Position numbers and translations under genes: made by a program. From the NCBI GenBank assembly GCA_963281255.1, contig OY725488.1, forward strand, positions 4,301,925 to 4,365,924: a stretch of 64,000 nucleotides of DNA, read 5' to 3'. The notes under the pieces were generated by a model, which saw only the letters and a list, made by a program, of their open reading frames with translations, made no database searches and was not told the DNA's origin. Each line of letters starts with the position of its first letter. The first letter of the stretch is position 1. Source of the stretch: Aphrocallistes beatrix (taxonomy: Eukaryota; Porifera; Hexactinellida; Sceptrulophora; Aphrocallistidae). Shown here in pieces: positions 31,469-43,432 of this stretch.

Positions 31469-32479
31469 TCCTTACTATTAATACTCGATTAATGTTATAT
31501 ATATATATATACAGTGCCCGGACAAAAGTATTCGACCTCCACAGAAACCTCCATACAAATAGTAGTATTAAAGTGGATCTGTACATAAAGGAATATGTAC
31601 TCAAACTGTTAGAAATCTCTATTTTTGATTTCTAATTCCTAATCTACACATTCTAATTACTCATAATTGAGATCCTCAACTCAATTAGTAACTCCCAAAA
31701 TTATAAATATCTACCTTTGATACTTGATGCTACTCTTCCCGAGTCACAGCCATTATATATGATGGCGATTAGTGACACAAAGTGGCAGAGGTTGATAATT
31801 TTCTACATGAGAATTGTATTTGTATTGAAAGTTTCAAAAATTAGTAATTCGGATGTGTAGTTTACGAATTTGAAATCAAAAATAGAATATCTCTTCTGTT
31901 TGATTACATATTCCATTATGAATAGATCCACTTTAATACTATTTGTGTGGAGGTTTTCGTGGTGGTCGAATACTTTTGTCCGGGTAGTGTATATATATAC
32001 GTATATGTAACGAATTGATTGAAGAAACTGCCAGGTACAGAAAGCTGTATTTTGGCTATGGCTCCATTAATTTCTGAGCTCAGACGAAAATGTCGACTCA
32101 TCATGGAATTATGACGTCATTGTCACCTTTTTATTATTAGAAATGTCAGTTTTTCGACTATAACTCTGCCATTTTAGGTGATATCATTAAGCTAAAATTT
32201 TAATAGAATGTGTATATTTATATATCCAGATATAACACAACTATCATTAAAAAATAATGACTCATCTCTCTGTTATGATGTCATTATTACTTATCAAAAT
32301 TTGAAAAATTGATAAATTTTTTGATTTATCGAGTGATATCTATTATTAAAGCAAGACGGATGTATTTAGAGATGTTAGCTACCCTATAATTATTCATTGT
32401 GAGCCTTAGCGTCTGAAAAACGCCTCTGATGGACAAAGTGTCCGCTAGCCGCGCAGCGCAAGCAAGCGAAACGCGCTTG
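31469..32479 (+). mobile_element. R1 Helitron-like repeat, full length, split by a MITE
   Basis: It begins TCCTTACTATTAATACTCG after an A and ends AAACGCGCTTG before a T. The body carries ATTATGACGTCATTG near 32110 and the 3' hairpin block (GTGTCCGCTAGCCGCGC, then GCAAGCAAGCG). An F1 MITE is inserted in its AT microsatellite at 31512-31989. Without the insertion the element is about 533 bp, close to the 547 bp of the copy at 2.7 kb. Confidence 0.8.
31512..31989. mobile_element. F1 fold-back MITE, copy 1
   Basis: A 478-bp element starting CAGTGCCCGGACAAAAGTAT and ending CTTTTGTCCGGGTAGTG, flanked by TA. Its arms of about 200 bp are inverted copies (ACCTCCACAGAAACCTCC pairs with its complement near 31950). 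Related elements are at 36285 and 59748. TA target and terminal shape fit a Tc1/mariner-type MITE. Confidence 0.9.
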
Positions 32480-32529
32480 TATTGGAATAATACTACGAAG
32501 GGAGATTTCAGAAGAAGGGTAACTACTAG

Positions 32530-33055
32530 TAGTTCTACCTGAGAACTCAAGTTTTTGAGGAAAACATGACTGGAGAACTCTATACCAACATCTTAAACGA
32601 GTGTTTGCTTATGCAGGCACAGACACTGTATCCTGACGGCTGGATCTTTCAAGAAGACAATGATCCGAAACACATGTCAAAAGTTGATAAGAAATTCCGT
32701 GAAAAAAGTGGTATAGATCGCATGGAATGGCCAGCATGTACCCCAGATCTCAACCCGATAGAGAATTTATGGGCTTGGATCAAGCATCAAATCGATTTGA
32801 ATCCTCCATCTAACCTGAGCGGACTTGAAGAAATCTTCACAAAATATGGGATTCGATAGAACCGGACTTTTCGAGACCCTATTGGCAATCTATGCCAAAG
32901 CGTCGAAAATATGTGATCCAGAGTCAAGGTTTGAAGATCAATTATTAATCTAGGGACAAATTTTAGTGATAATCAAATATTATGTAGAGGTTATTTACTT
33001 ATATGAATTGGAAACATAGATTTTAAAATAGTCTCAATTTCATCTTAACAGACTG
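32530..33055 (+). mobile_element. Tc1-like transposon, 3' part
   Basis: One intact frame (32566-32859) covers the end of the catalytic core: LYPDGWIFQEDNDPKH (second catalytic D) and CTPDLNPIENLWAWIK (E), with 34 residues between. The sequence ends at 33055 with TAACAGACTG before TA, the terminal repeat of the Tc1 family at 13.6 kb, though the protein differs from that copy. The N-terminal half is missing; R1 lies just upstream. Confidence 0.85.
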
Positions 33056-33754
33056 TACATGTAAGGGCGATTCAAATTCTTCAAAATATTTGGAACCGGA
33101 ATAAAGTAGAAAAGTTAAGCTTTGTCTGACTAAATTTATCTGAACCTTTCTCCGTTATTCTACCTTTGCACCTGAATCTGAAAGCTCAAAGATCAGACTG
33201 CCGAAATATGTCCTAGGCAAGGATGAAATTATAACTCAATCTAAGCTTTGAACTTGTTCGAGAATAGTGTCTAAGCTAATTTTCGAGACAAGGCCTCTAC
33301 TAAACCCCAAGAATTTAGAGTCTCTCAAAACTCTCTAAAATGAACTTCTAAGTTAGCAAGGCAGTTTAACACCAGGATACAAGGTGTAATTTTGATAATG
33401 AAATGATATATTGAGTAAATATTCTAATAAAGCATCTATTACTAGTACACTGTATACTATTTCGGAAAATACTACTAGCTTATCCGTTAGGTAGTATAAA
33501 AATAACATTCGAAAGTATTGATGACAGGACTTATTAGATACTCTGTATATTTCTTTTCACACGAAATTTATACTAAGGATTCTGTTGGACTAGATCCCCA
33601 CACAGTCGAATGATAGCTCTCTTTGCCGGCAAAAAGGCGTCGCTAAATGTGATAGGCTGATCTAGCTAACCACTTTGTAAGTGTTCCCGCTTAGGAAATG
33701 TTTAATATTTATCCTATATCTTTTTAGTTGGCTGACTATCCTGTGTATTGTGGT
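33056..33754. other. No gene seen
   Basis: AT-rich noncoding sequence; no repeat ends or coding segments recognised. Confidence 0.5.
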
Positions 33755-34384
33755 CAAGTGTTTTGTATGGCGAGTTTTGTAGAGAAAATATGTGTCCTGG
33801 CGCGCAGAGAAATTCGAGAATCAGGGCCCACTGCTTTTCAAATGATCTTTCTAGAGTCTTCAAATTCTAGGACAAATTTGCTCTCACATTTTCCTCGAAC
33901 ACTCTAAATTTGTAGAAATATAGGATGTTTAGATCAGTATATATTGAAAATAATTTGGATCAGATTTTTGATGATGTGAAAAGAAGTGCCATTTTGGATG
34001 ATTTTGCAAAATATACCTAATTTGAACACGTGAAATAATAACTTTATCTCGTTTCTAATAATGAATTCAATGGATTTGTGAATTATTTCCATGGTGAATG
34101 AAAGGTATCTGGCGCTAAATCGTCATGGGACATCGATTATAGAGACATTTTTACAGAAGCAGTGGCCGTGATTCTCGAATTTCGCTGCGCGCCAGGACAC
34201 ATATTTTCTCCACAAAACTCACCATACAAAAAACAGTTCTAGGTCTTAGGCTCACAAAATCTTGTAAAATCATTGAGAATATTTGAATTACAATCTCTAA
34301 AGACCATAATAACTAAGATTGTTTGAGCATAAGAAATTTTATACCTAATCAAGCTTGGGAAATAACTTAAAAGCCACCCTGTAT
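33755..34384. mobile_element. Fold-back element FB2, copy 2 (left end shortened)
   Basis: Matches the element at 21333-22100 from GTTTTGTATGGCGAG through GTGTCCTGGCGCGCAG to the right end AAAAGCCACCCTGTATA. The outer part of the left arm is missing. Confidence 0.9.
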
Positions 34385-34803
34385 AATAGTTTTTCGGTCG
34401 ATTTCCTTCTGGCCAAACAATATTAAAGGCCGAAATTCTGGGAAAATAGATTCTTTGAGAGAATGGACCGTGCACCTAGATTCGATTCGACGCCAAAGAA
34501 AAAATTAGACACTTTTGAATGATCAGATATGGTGTGTACTCAAACTCATTAATGCAAACATATTATTATTTTGGCAATAAGTTGAATGAGACTATTTCAA
34601 TAACTTTTGTAGCTATCATTTGCATATGTATTTTATGATCAATTATTCATTTTGTTTTATTTATTGCCAGTCGTACTCCACACCACTCAACTCCGAAAAT
34701 TGTTTCTCTCCCTTTGATTCAAACATACACACAGAAAACCCGTAGCTCCTGGATGGATGGAACTTTAAATGAATCTGAACAGACTTCTTATGTCTCACCA
34801 GCA

Positions 34804-35022
34804 CAGGGTTTCATCCAGCTTTCAAGGTCATACGCCAAAATGGACGTCACCATTTTTCTACGCGCCTAGACTCATTTTTATATATCTTTTTATATATGTT
34901 TTATGCCACGCGCCTAAGTAGGCGTATGAAGCTCGCTAGCCCCAAAATCATACTCCTAATTATGATTCATGGGATCAAATACGCGCCTCTAGGCGCGCCT
35001 AGCACGCCTGAATGAAAGCCTG
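34804..35022. mobile_element. hAT MITE with near-exact 8-bp TSD
   Basis: A 219-bp element starts CAGGGTTTCATCCAGC and ends GAATGAAAGCCTG. Flanks are CACCAGCA and CACCAGGA (7 of 8). The interior repeats CGCGCCTAG in both orientations. A related copy is at about 61473-61660. Confidence 0.8.
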
Positions 35023-35033
35023 CACCAGGACAC

Positions 35034-35378
35034 TTAGCTGTAGAATCCTCCTAGATCAACGCTTCTATAGTAAGCACGAATGTGTCCATTAAGTAACTTG
35101 ACATAAACATTGGCGTCGCAGCCGCCGGATAGGTTCCAGCGCCTATATAGCACTGTGCCTCGATTCCAATGTTTGAACACCATATACGATGTAGGAGAGG
35201 GGCGGAGAATCTCGCTTCTGATCGATTGGGCTGGGTGAATGGAAACAGACTGCGATAAATAATGATTTCTGAGATTTTCGAATAGTAGATTTACATCATG
35301 ACAAGTGAGAATGAGTGACACTTCAATAAGTTCTGCTTCGTTCATTTTATTGCATAGTGATGGAAATCGACTGTTCAT
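35034..35378 (-). CDS. Unrecognised open frame
   Basis: A 114-residue frame from an ATG at 35378 to a stop at 35034. It is less AT-rich than its surroundings and includes IEVSLILTCHDVNLLFENLR and YMVFKHWNRGTVLYRRWNL. I recognise no domain, signal peptide or membrane segment. It could be an exon of an unknown gene or an accident. The hAT MITE lies directly after its stop. Confidence 0.2.
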   Translation of the reverse strand: MNSRFPSLCNKMNEAELIEVSLILTCHDVNLLFENLRNHYLSQSVSIHPAQSIRSEILRPSPTSYMVFKHWNRGTVLYRRWNLSGGCDANVYVKLLNGHIRAYYRSVDLGGFYS

Positions 35379-36284
35379 TCATATAATTTTCAGAACACCC
35401 TTAGAGGATCATATCTGATTGATATACGAATCTCTTGAAATACTATAAGTTAGTATTTGCTGCACTCGATTTTATATATATCAGTTTAAGAAACTCATTC
35501 TGCGTTAGGATTTAGAGGTTTCATCTTCTATATTTTAGCTTTGATGCAAATGTACATCAAGAGTGAAAATCTATCGAATTCTACGCTGTAAATAACGAAT
35601 AGAGATTATCTTAAGGGTAATTTATTTTTACTGTTTAGGAATACAAGTATGATTTGCTATATTTATTGTCAATTTCCGCCATTTTTTAGCGTCGATATTG
35701 TAATGTGTTTTTATTATGTCTTTTAAAGCGATCCTAATCGAAATTTCTGAGAAGACATCTCAAGGCTGAGTGGTGGTAAAAATATCCGTTCTGCAGTATG
35801 AAAGTAATCACAAGTTATTATTGTCGGAGGCTTACAAAATCTATAGACTCTGAAAAACAGGATGACCTCGTGATCGATTTCTAGCAGTCCTGAGATGAAC
35901 ATCCAATTATAGTAGAAATGAGAATGTACTTCTGAACTTGAAGTTAATTTTTCATAAAGTAGAGTAAAGTAAAGTTTATAGATTTCTATACCCCCTCCGA
36001 ATCTATATTAATTTGTTTTCAGGGGGTTTACAATCTGGGTGGGTGCCAAACCTACTGTTAGTTTGTTGAGTGGGGCCGATACTGCGTATGTGTATGTAAA
36101 GATAATGAAGATCCTCCTTTCACTCTCATATAAAAAATTTAAAATTGGAGACTTATCACCGTATTCTGTTCCCAAACGTGTGCCCTCGATTCCTAGATAC
36201 ACTAGTTAATAATGGTGAGAAACAAGGTATCTATATTGAATCTTAATAATGGTTATTTGCATGTTCGTCAAATAAAATAATATA
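35379..36284. other. No gene; one inverted repeat
   Basis: Noncoding sequence. At 36027-36050, ACAATCTGGGTGGGTGCCAA is an inverted match to about 37299-37318. The pair encloses the F1 MITE, so both may belong to one older element. Confidence 0.45.
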
Positions 36285-37094
36285 CACTTCCCGGGAAAAG
36301 TCCGCTACCACCACAAGAACCTCCATACAAATAGTGTTAGACTGGATCTTTCATAAAGAAATATGTGCTCAAACTGTATAAATTTTTTATTTCAAATTCG
36401 TAATCTACATATTCTAATTTACTCATATTTGAGATCCTCAACTCAATTACTAACTCTCAAATTTAAAATATCTACCTCTGATACCTGATGCTACTTCTCC
36501 CTATTCACGGCCATTACAATGGTTGCGATTATTGACGCAAGTGGCACAAGTTGAAACCTTTCTGCATGAGAATAAGTATTTGTGTTGAAAGCATAGGAAG
36601 CAAGTGTTGGTATCTGGGGGGGGACGCCCCCCTGGTTTGGAGCCTGTGGGGGTGCGTGATGCCGGGCATTGGAGCAGTAGAGGAAGCTGTGGTAATGCAG
36701 GACTTCACACAAACTTATAGGTTACGACTAAATCCCAAAGTTATGTTAATTGAGTCTAAATATATGTCCCAATTACATTTTTATTCCGCTATAGTCCGAG
36801 ATTTTCTTTTCTCTAGGTGATAACAATAGTTGTAGATCGATTTTTGAGCGTCTAAGATGTAAAATTCTTTCTGGGGGGCAAGCACCCCAGATCCCCCTTA
36901 CCTTTAATTTCCAAAGACTTGGCGCCTGTGGTTGAAAGTTTTAAAAATGAGTAATTCCGATGTCGTTTACGAATTTGAAATATAGAGTCGAGTATTCTTT
37001 TACAGTTTGAGTATATATTCCTTTATTAATATTTCCACTATAATACTATCTATGGAGATTTTCGTGGTGTTCAAATATTTTTATCTGGGTAGTG
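36285..37094. mobile_element. F1 fold-back MITE, copy 2, with a hAT MITE inside
   Basis: Related to the element at 31512 in both arms (starting CACTTCCCGGGAAAAG, ending TATCTGGGTAGTG) and flanked by TA. It is split by a 339-bp hAT MITE at 36592-36930. Confidence 0.85.
36592..36930. mobile_element. hAT MITE with exact 8-bp TSD inside F1
   Basis: The ends are CATAGGAAGCAAGTGTTGG and CCAAAGACTTGGCGCCTGTG, which are inverted matches. The flanks are GTTGAAAG on both sides (36584-36591 and 36931-36938). Removing it restores the F1 alignment with the copy at 31512. Confidence 0.9.
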
Positions 37095-37123
37095 TATATA
37101 ATAGTCGTCAAAATATTATAACT

Positions 37124-37198
37124 ACCGATATGATGAATATCGATATGATGAAATACTATATATACGTATCGATATGATGAAATACTATATATACGTAT
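37124..37198. repeat. Tandem duplication, ~35-bp unit
   Basis: CGATATGATGAAATACTATA recurs at about 37140 and 37172, with a partial third unit before it. Confidence 0.8.
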
Positions 37199-37526
37199 TG
37201 TTGAAGAACAACTCCTGCGGGGCGCCTGAAAGTGATCACTTTGGTATTTCTATTGGTTTCAGTTATATTATTTCATTGCCTAAGTGTTCCTTACGTTTGG
37301 CACCCACCCAGATTGTATTTTTTATTTATGTAAGGCCATATGCGAAATATTCCGAGTCTACGTATAAACTCATCCATTTTTGCAATCAGATCACTGATTT
37401 TAATATGCATTTGTTCTGTCATCTTGTGGCCCAACATTTTGCCTTTTTGAACAGTTAGGTCAGTTACATCCAACTTTGATATTTTTGTGTGTGCAGAAAT
37501 TCACGCTACATGTCTGGTGATATGAG

Positions 37527-37581
37527 CCATCAGCAGCAGGTAAATCATGCCTAGCCATCAGCAGCAGGTAAATCATGCCTA
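37527..37581. repeat. Perfect 28-bp tandem duplication
   Basis: GCCATCAGCAGCAGGTAAAT followed by CATGCCTA occurs twice without a gap. Confidence 0.9.
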
Positions 37582-38739
37582 AAAGTCTCGCTTGAACACT
37601 GTCTACCCAGTCATCTTGTCGTTCTTAGCATGTTGTCAATTTTATACCCTTTGATATTAATGCTTATATCCGGAAAAAACGTATATGCATATCTTTCTTT
37701 TTTCCTTAAAGTTGACTGCTCTGCCGCTAAAAGTCAATTTGTGCTAAAGCTAAAGATATATTCAGCTAAACGAAGTCCTAGTTGCTAAGTGATCGAAAAT
37801 GGGTTTTGTTCTTCTTGATTGTTAGTATTAGTTATTTTGATGGGATTGCAATAAATGTGACGACACTCTTTGTGAACCTGTTATCGAGCCAGAGTAGAGT
37901 CTTTGTGTTGTTGACTTAATAAATATACAGTAGCACTGCCCTTTCACGCAGTGATAACCACAGCTAATTTCCTTCTATCCAAACGTTCTTTACAGAAAAC
38001 ACAGTTAGTTTTAATAACCATTGTTTAAGTTGCTATTTTGGATACGAAAATGAAATTATAAATTAACTAGGATGTTACTATATCCCAAATGATAACACCT
38101 ATCGCAATCAATACACTGGGCTTCCATACAGCATAGGGGTCAATGGGGAAATTATTGGCATTTTAGGATACTTGTTGTATCAGAATTCCTTAAGACTTTT
38201 GTTATGTTGTAAAGGATGCTTTATTCCTAGTGAAACAAACTACAAACATCCGTTTCAATTAGTGTTATGTTAAAACATAAAATGACTTGCCCCAATGAGC
38301 AGGGACCGATAATAGAAAATATATCTCAATCTTGAAATATATTCTTGACCCAGAAACTTTCTGACCACCCTGAAGTATCATATCTATGAAGATCCCAATG
38401 TCAACAATATCCATTTAATTTTCGAGCTCTTAATTGACCTCATTATCATCCATGTTCGTTTTATCTGGGGTCAAAAATAGACCATTTTCTAAAGTGTTCA
38501 GTTTAACTTTTCGTTCTAAAAAGACCCCATTGTTAAATATAACTCTTTTTAATTTGGAACTAAAGACATCTCATTGTCAATTGTGTTTTCTTTTATATGG
38601 AGCCGATTGTGAATGGTGTTCTTTTTTTGTTTGGATACTACTACACAACGGAGGAAGTGAAGAGGAGAGGCCTACAATATCGCCAGGTAGTCAGAATTCC
38701 CGCCTTGTCACCTCTCCATACTGCTAAGCGAATGGAATG
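37582..38739. other. No gene seen
   Basis: AT-rich sequence. Around 37860-37930 there is a mildly GC-richer patch with AATAAATA, but nothing that supports a gene or a repeat end. Confidence 0.45.
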
Positions 38740-39280
38740 GTGTAGGTAATTGAGGGTTCAGGACTGGTCTAAAGTGTTTTTACCGATGAATGCTCTATAT
38801 GGATGAAGACTGGTAGGATATATGTATGGACAAACTGTGAACAACCCATCAATCTGCCAACTTTCAAACATCCATCGAAGCTCCATATTTGGGGTGGGAT
38901 TTCGATAATGGGCAAAGGTAATTGAGTGTTCTATACAGGAAGCTAATGTCATATAGAAGTCAATAGGTATTGCAAGAGGATAACAGTCCTATTCACACTG
39001 GAAAGGCGGCAAGGGCATGGAAACAGGAATTTATCCCCAACCAGAACGACTGGCCGTGCAATAGCCCCGATCTCAACCCAATTGACAATATTTAGGCTGT
39101 AATGAAGAAAGGACAGCTGTAATGAAGAAAGGACAAGAGTTTCACCTACACAAATGAGTTGAAGAAGGCATTTTGGAGGTATGGGACACATTTGATCTTG
39201 ACTTTTTACAGTCGTTGTTTCTAAGCATGGACAAAAGAATTCGGTTATGTGTCAGAGGAAATTGCAAAAAATAAATTATT
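38740..39280 (+). mobile_element. Tc1-like transposase fossil
   Basis: Plus-strand frames give VFTDECSIWMKTGR-like sequence (first catalytic D), YVWTNCEQPINLPTFKHPSK, LHIWGGISIMGKG, LQEDNSPIHTGKAARAWKQE (second D) and WPCNSPDLNPIDNI (third position, D instead of the usual E). There are several stops and shifts, and a 20-bp tandem duplication near 39095-39140 (CTGTAATGAAGAAAGGACA twice). No terminal repeats were found. Confidence 0.8.
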
Positions 39281-39804
39281 AGCAATACTTTACTTTCTCC
39301 ATTATTTTTTGTATGAGGGAGTCTTGAATTAATAAACTTGGGAGGCAGTTTCTGCATATCCCGAGGAGACTCTGTATATTTCTGAATATTAAGATATTAT
39401 TACAACCTTTCGTTCGTGGTTTTTGAAAGGTGATGAATACTTTTTATTAACATATATTGTACTGTCAATAGCTGTTTTACTTACGTTATTATTCAGAATG
39501 TAATAACGCAGCGATTCGAACGATGCATTCATATTATAGTGATGACGACAATACATGTTATAAAATATCTCTCATAGGAAAAAGTGTACTGCCATGCCAT
39601 TTTAAAAAGTATTTTTTTCTCCTAGGATTAGATACAGATTTCAACAGCTACAAATTTCTGGATTGGAAACAAATATCATTTCTGAATTTATAAGTTTTAA
39701 GCTAATACATTTTAAATTTGTCATGGAATATTTCAAAATTTACTCTGACCACCTCTTCCGCGAATATGTTTTATTTTTTATATTTATTATATATTTATTT
39801 TTAG

Positions 39805-40175
39805 ATATGGTCCTTGATGTTTCTGGCGGAAAAAAGGAGAAAGGAACAAAAGTGCACGTCTGGCCATTGAATAGAACAAATGCACAAAAATGGCGTTTAA
39901 CACATGACTGTAGATTGGAATCTGGAGTTGATTCAGGAATGTATCTTGATATTAAAGAACAAAAGAATTCAAAAGGAGCAACCTGTTGTATATCTGATTT
40001 ATCTGAATCGAAGACACAAACATGGTTTTATTCCCTTGATGGAAGTATTGTATCACAAAGTAATGAGAATATTTTGGACATCCGAGGATCTAATAAAAAT
40101 AAAGGAACTGATGTTATTTTATGGCCAAATTGGGGTGGAGATAACCAAAAATGGGACATAAATGATTTTGATTAA
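39805..40175 (+). CDS. Ricin-type beta-trefoil lectin domain, probable last exon
   Basis: A polypyrimidine tract and AG (TTTATTTTTAG) end at 39804, after which one clean frame runs about 123 residues to a stop at 40175. It has three QxW-type motifs, spaced as in the three lobes of a beta-trefoil: NAQKWRL, KTQTWFY and DNQKWDI. LDVSGGKKEKGTKVHVWPLN, YLDIKEQKNSKGA and LDIRGSNKNKGTDVILWP are the repeated LD-x-G lobes. Such domains bind sugars; many animal proteins carry one at the C-terminus. Nothing of the upstream protein was found, so its architecture and function are unknown. An ATG further upstream would be in frame, but the acceptor makes an internal exon more likely. Confidence 0.75.
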
Positions 40176-41582
40176 ATAATTTATTTGTTACATTTCAACT
40201 TCATGTTAGAAAATATCATTGTAGTATATATATACTATAGTTTTTTATTAATACATATATCTGTTATCTTAATTATACAAGTAAAATGACTTATTGACTT
40301 ATCAAATTTTGATTGATTATAAATACAACCCTAAAATCGTTTATCTGCAGATCAGATTTTAAGAATGTATTCTCAGCATATATAAACATACTATCAAAGT
40401 GTAAATATGCAAGTTGGGCCACGAGGGTGGCCTGATTTTAAATTGCTCATTTATCAAGGATTAAAGATACCTTATTTCGGTGAAAAGTATGATAAAATAT
40501 ATGATTAGATATTTTCTATTTCATGCTATATCTTGTTCCTCTATTAATAATAGTGTTCAATCCAGCAACCTCTTAAATATAGATCTCTAATTAGGATATT
40601 CAAATGTTGGTCCTGTTCTGCCATCAACTTGTCAAAAAATGCTTGCACGTTTAATTTCAATAAGCACTATGATAAACAGTAAAAAATGTATTATATTATA
40701 TTTTAGGTGATCATTATTAACCCTAAAAGAAAATGTTTCTAACCTTTTGGTAGTATAATCATTGTAAATCTAAATGCAAAGCCGCCAGAAGCTGTACGGT
40801 AGACAGCATTTAACAATTTCTTCATAGAATTAGTATTAGAGATATTGTGAAACTACTACAATTTGCCTTAACACCTTTTCAAATATGAATTTTGCCAAAC
40901 CATCATTGAAATGGGAGCAAAATCTTGTTCCATTTAATAGAAAATTACCCAAGTTATTTCTAGCAGACAAATCTATGATGTCAGCAAATTATTTGATAAA
41001 TAAATTTAAGCAGATCAATGCTCTCGTAATGATAATATGCTTAAGGCTAGTACTCGGCGCTCAGGAATTTCTTCAGTTATATTAACCAATCTTAAATACT
41101 ATTTAGAGCTATACCATTGTAGTAATAATTCAACTGTTAACTACTGTTCTTTGGTTTCTAAATGATTCTAGGTATACTCATGATAACTAAATATTATTGC
41201 TTTCGAACAAATATGCGACCAGTTTTTTATTACAAGAGAAATTTTCCAAAATAGTAGCTATTTGGGCACCTTTCATTAAAAGATGTGATAAAATTGCTTC
41301 CAAGCGGATCCAATGGATTTCTTTTCCTTAATAAATTAAATCAATCTACCTACTTGTACAATTGATTTAAACATTAATTTGATATTTAAAAATTTTGCCA
41401 GGAGGGCGCACAATAGATCACGTTTTTTTTGAAAATGTAAAAAAAATAACTTCAAACTGTTTGCTTTAACAGAGATAACTACTGGCCATAATTAGCCAAA
41501 ACACTAGTCTGAATGAAATGCTGATTTTTTAGTCGCTTTGCTGGTCAACTGGATTTATACCACAAATGCTGGTCAATCCAGC
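40176..41582. other. Mostly empty; fragment of the 225-bp repeat at 40345-40425
   Basis: Noncoding sequence. Near 40356-40420, AGAATGTATTCTCAGCATAT and CTATCAAAGTGTAAATATGC resemble the left arm of the palindrome at 10.5 kb and mark a diverged fragment of that family. No genes were recognised. Confidence 0.5.
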
Positions 41583-43432
41583 AGCCGTATTCACTTAGAT
41601 CGATCTTAAGATCAAACTTAGAGCTATTCACTATGAATTAAGATTGAACTTAAGATCGAACTTTGAAATAACGTTAACGTTAATACGATTAGAATATAGC
41701 ATTATATAAATAAAATACAAAACTGAAGTATACTATTAGTAATGGAAGTAGTCATTTATTATTGATCTAATAAAATAAACTAGATTTCTTCTTTTTGATC
41801 ACAATTGAGGTAATTAATGTCATAATATTAGGAGCAAAGAAAATGGATTAACCCACTCCTGTAGGCATAGCTTCTATCTATGTAGATGACCGCCTGGAGT
41901 GCCTGGCGAGTCTCTTTAAATATTTGTGGTGAACTTGATTGAATTCTATTATGAAAATTCAATGTTTTATGCATGTAATTTATAATTACTCTACACTAGT
42001 CAATATCAAAGGAAGAGCTATCAAAAAGCATAAGTTCTATCTCATGAATTCATGATATTATATTAAACCAAATATATAAACAACAAGTGTCTTTGTATAT
42101 TGTAACATGAAAACCTCTCTAAAACAGAATATAAACACTGGATGTGAGAAATACAATAAATTGAACTCTATCGACGTTAAAATTTCAGCGTCATTTGGTG
42201 TTACGAAAATAAACGGTGTCATTAGGGGTTATGGTAAGTTGGCATCCTCCCGTGTATATAAATTGCTGCTGAGTACTTGCATTAACAATACCAAAACAAA
42301 TGGACAAATCCCGCAAAGCAATTTGGACCAGAGAAGAAGAGTGCAGTCTCATTGATGAAATTGAATCATCAGGTGAGATTTTGAGAAGCTCTAGAAATTC
42401 TGCTGACAAAAACAAAAGGACAAAACAAATATGGAGAGAGATTGCAGCCAAACTCATCTCAGTACATGGTAATGGCAGAGCTGTATAAGATATTAGGAAA
42501 AAATAGACCAAGCTAAAGCTAAACGCAAAGTCCAAAGTTAATGCAAGCTTTAGGAAAGCCAGAAAGACTGGAAGGGGTACAAACACTGCTGGACAGGTAG
42601 AAGACGAGGACATGCAAATTATATCAGCAGATAGAAGTATTTCTGACTCTGCAGATCAGGTAACAGAGATGTTTCAAAGCACTCCTGCTTTTAGCGGAAT
42701 TTCAGGTGCTGCTCATCTTTTTCAAGCACCAGCTGAAAACAATGAAATACCAATAGCATCAACAGTATTAGCTGCAGGTCCAGATGAATTTGAAAGTAAT
42801 CCAATTTTAGAGTTTGCAGAAATTGAAATCCCGACAACATATAAGACATCAAATGTTGATGAGCATGATCCGGTCGAATTCTTTAAAAGCTGCAGACTTA
42901 CTTCAATTACAGCAGGAAGTTTTGTATCAACAGATGGCTGTATTCTCAGCACAGCTACAGTTGATGGAGGAACAGGGGGACTATTATAGATTGTAATGTC
43001 AGATACTGTTGGAAAAACCATTGTAAATTGAAAAATCTTAGGATCAAAGTAATTATTATCAGTCATGTGAATCAATGTATAAATTCTGTCTATAATTATG
43101 CATGTTAGAATGAGTGTAAGATTATATAATCAAATAATGTATGTTTGTTCATTCATACAAACCCAAGAAGAACTCGCCACGAATTATAGCATGTGATACA
43201 TGTTGCGATGTTACACACAATATAGTAGGAGAAATGTTCAAAAAATATTTAAATTTTATTTGAAGTATAATATCAATCAAAGTAGACTCAATGTTCGATA
43301 GAAGTAAGTTTGAATAACATTTATGGAATAATTAGTGAAAATCGAATCAATTACCATACTTAAGACACTTCCCTTGGTTGCTTAAAATTCGGTCTTGAGT
43401 TCGGTTTTAAGATCGAAATTAAGGATACCGCC
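41583..43432. mobile_element. PIF/Harbinger-type element carrying only a Myb-like ORF
   Basis: The left end (GCCGTATTCACTTAGATCG) and the complement of the right end (GGGCGGTATCCTTAATTTCG) align as terminal inverted repeats of about 38 bp, with shared ATCTTAA and GAACT. Between them is a Myb/SANT-like coding fossil at 42300-42992. No DDE transposase was found, so it would depend on another element. Another similar end is at about 45730. Confidence 0.6.
42300..42992 (+). pseudogene. Myb/SANT-like protein of a Harbinger-type element
   Basis: The ATG at 42300 opens MDKSRKAIWTREEECSLIDE, the first helix of a Myb/SANT-like domain. KQIWREIAAKLISVHG follows, then after a stop DIRKK and, where a W is expected, a second stop, then TKLKLNAKSKV. 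The middle is acidic. The C-terminal heptad part, KAADLLQLQQEVLYQQMAVF, reads in the next frame, so there is also one frameshift near 42880. These proteins bring Harbinger transposases to DNA; host copies exist too. Two stops and one shift make it nonfunctional. Confidence 0.75.

Noticed and set aside
37291-37473. Minus-strand frame with a coiled-coil look (KMLGHKMTEQMHIKI)
   Set aside because: Sixty residues only, no family recognised, and its end falls in an inverted repeat; too weak to call a gene.
37860-37950. Possible retroelement-like terminal sequence with AATAAATA
   Set aside because: No second copy, no flanking repeat and no coding region in the window; not supportable.
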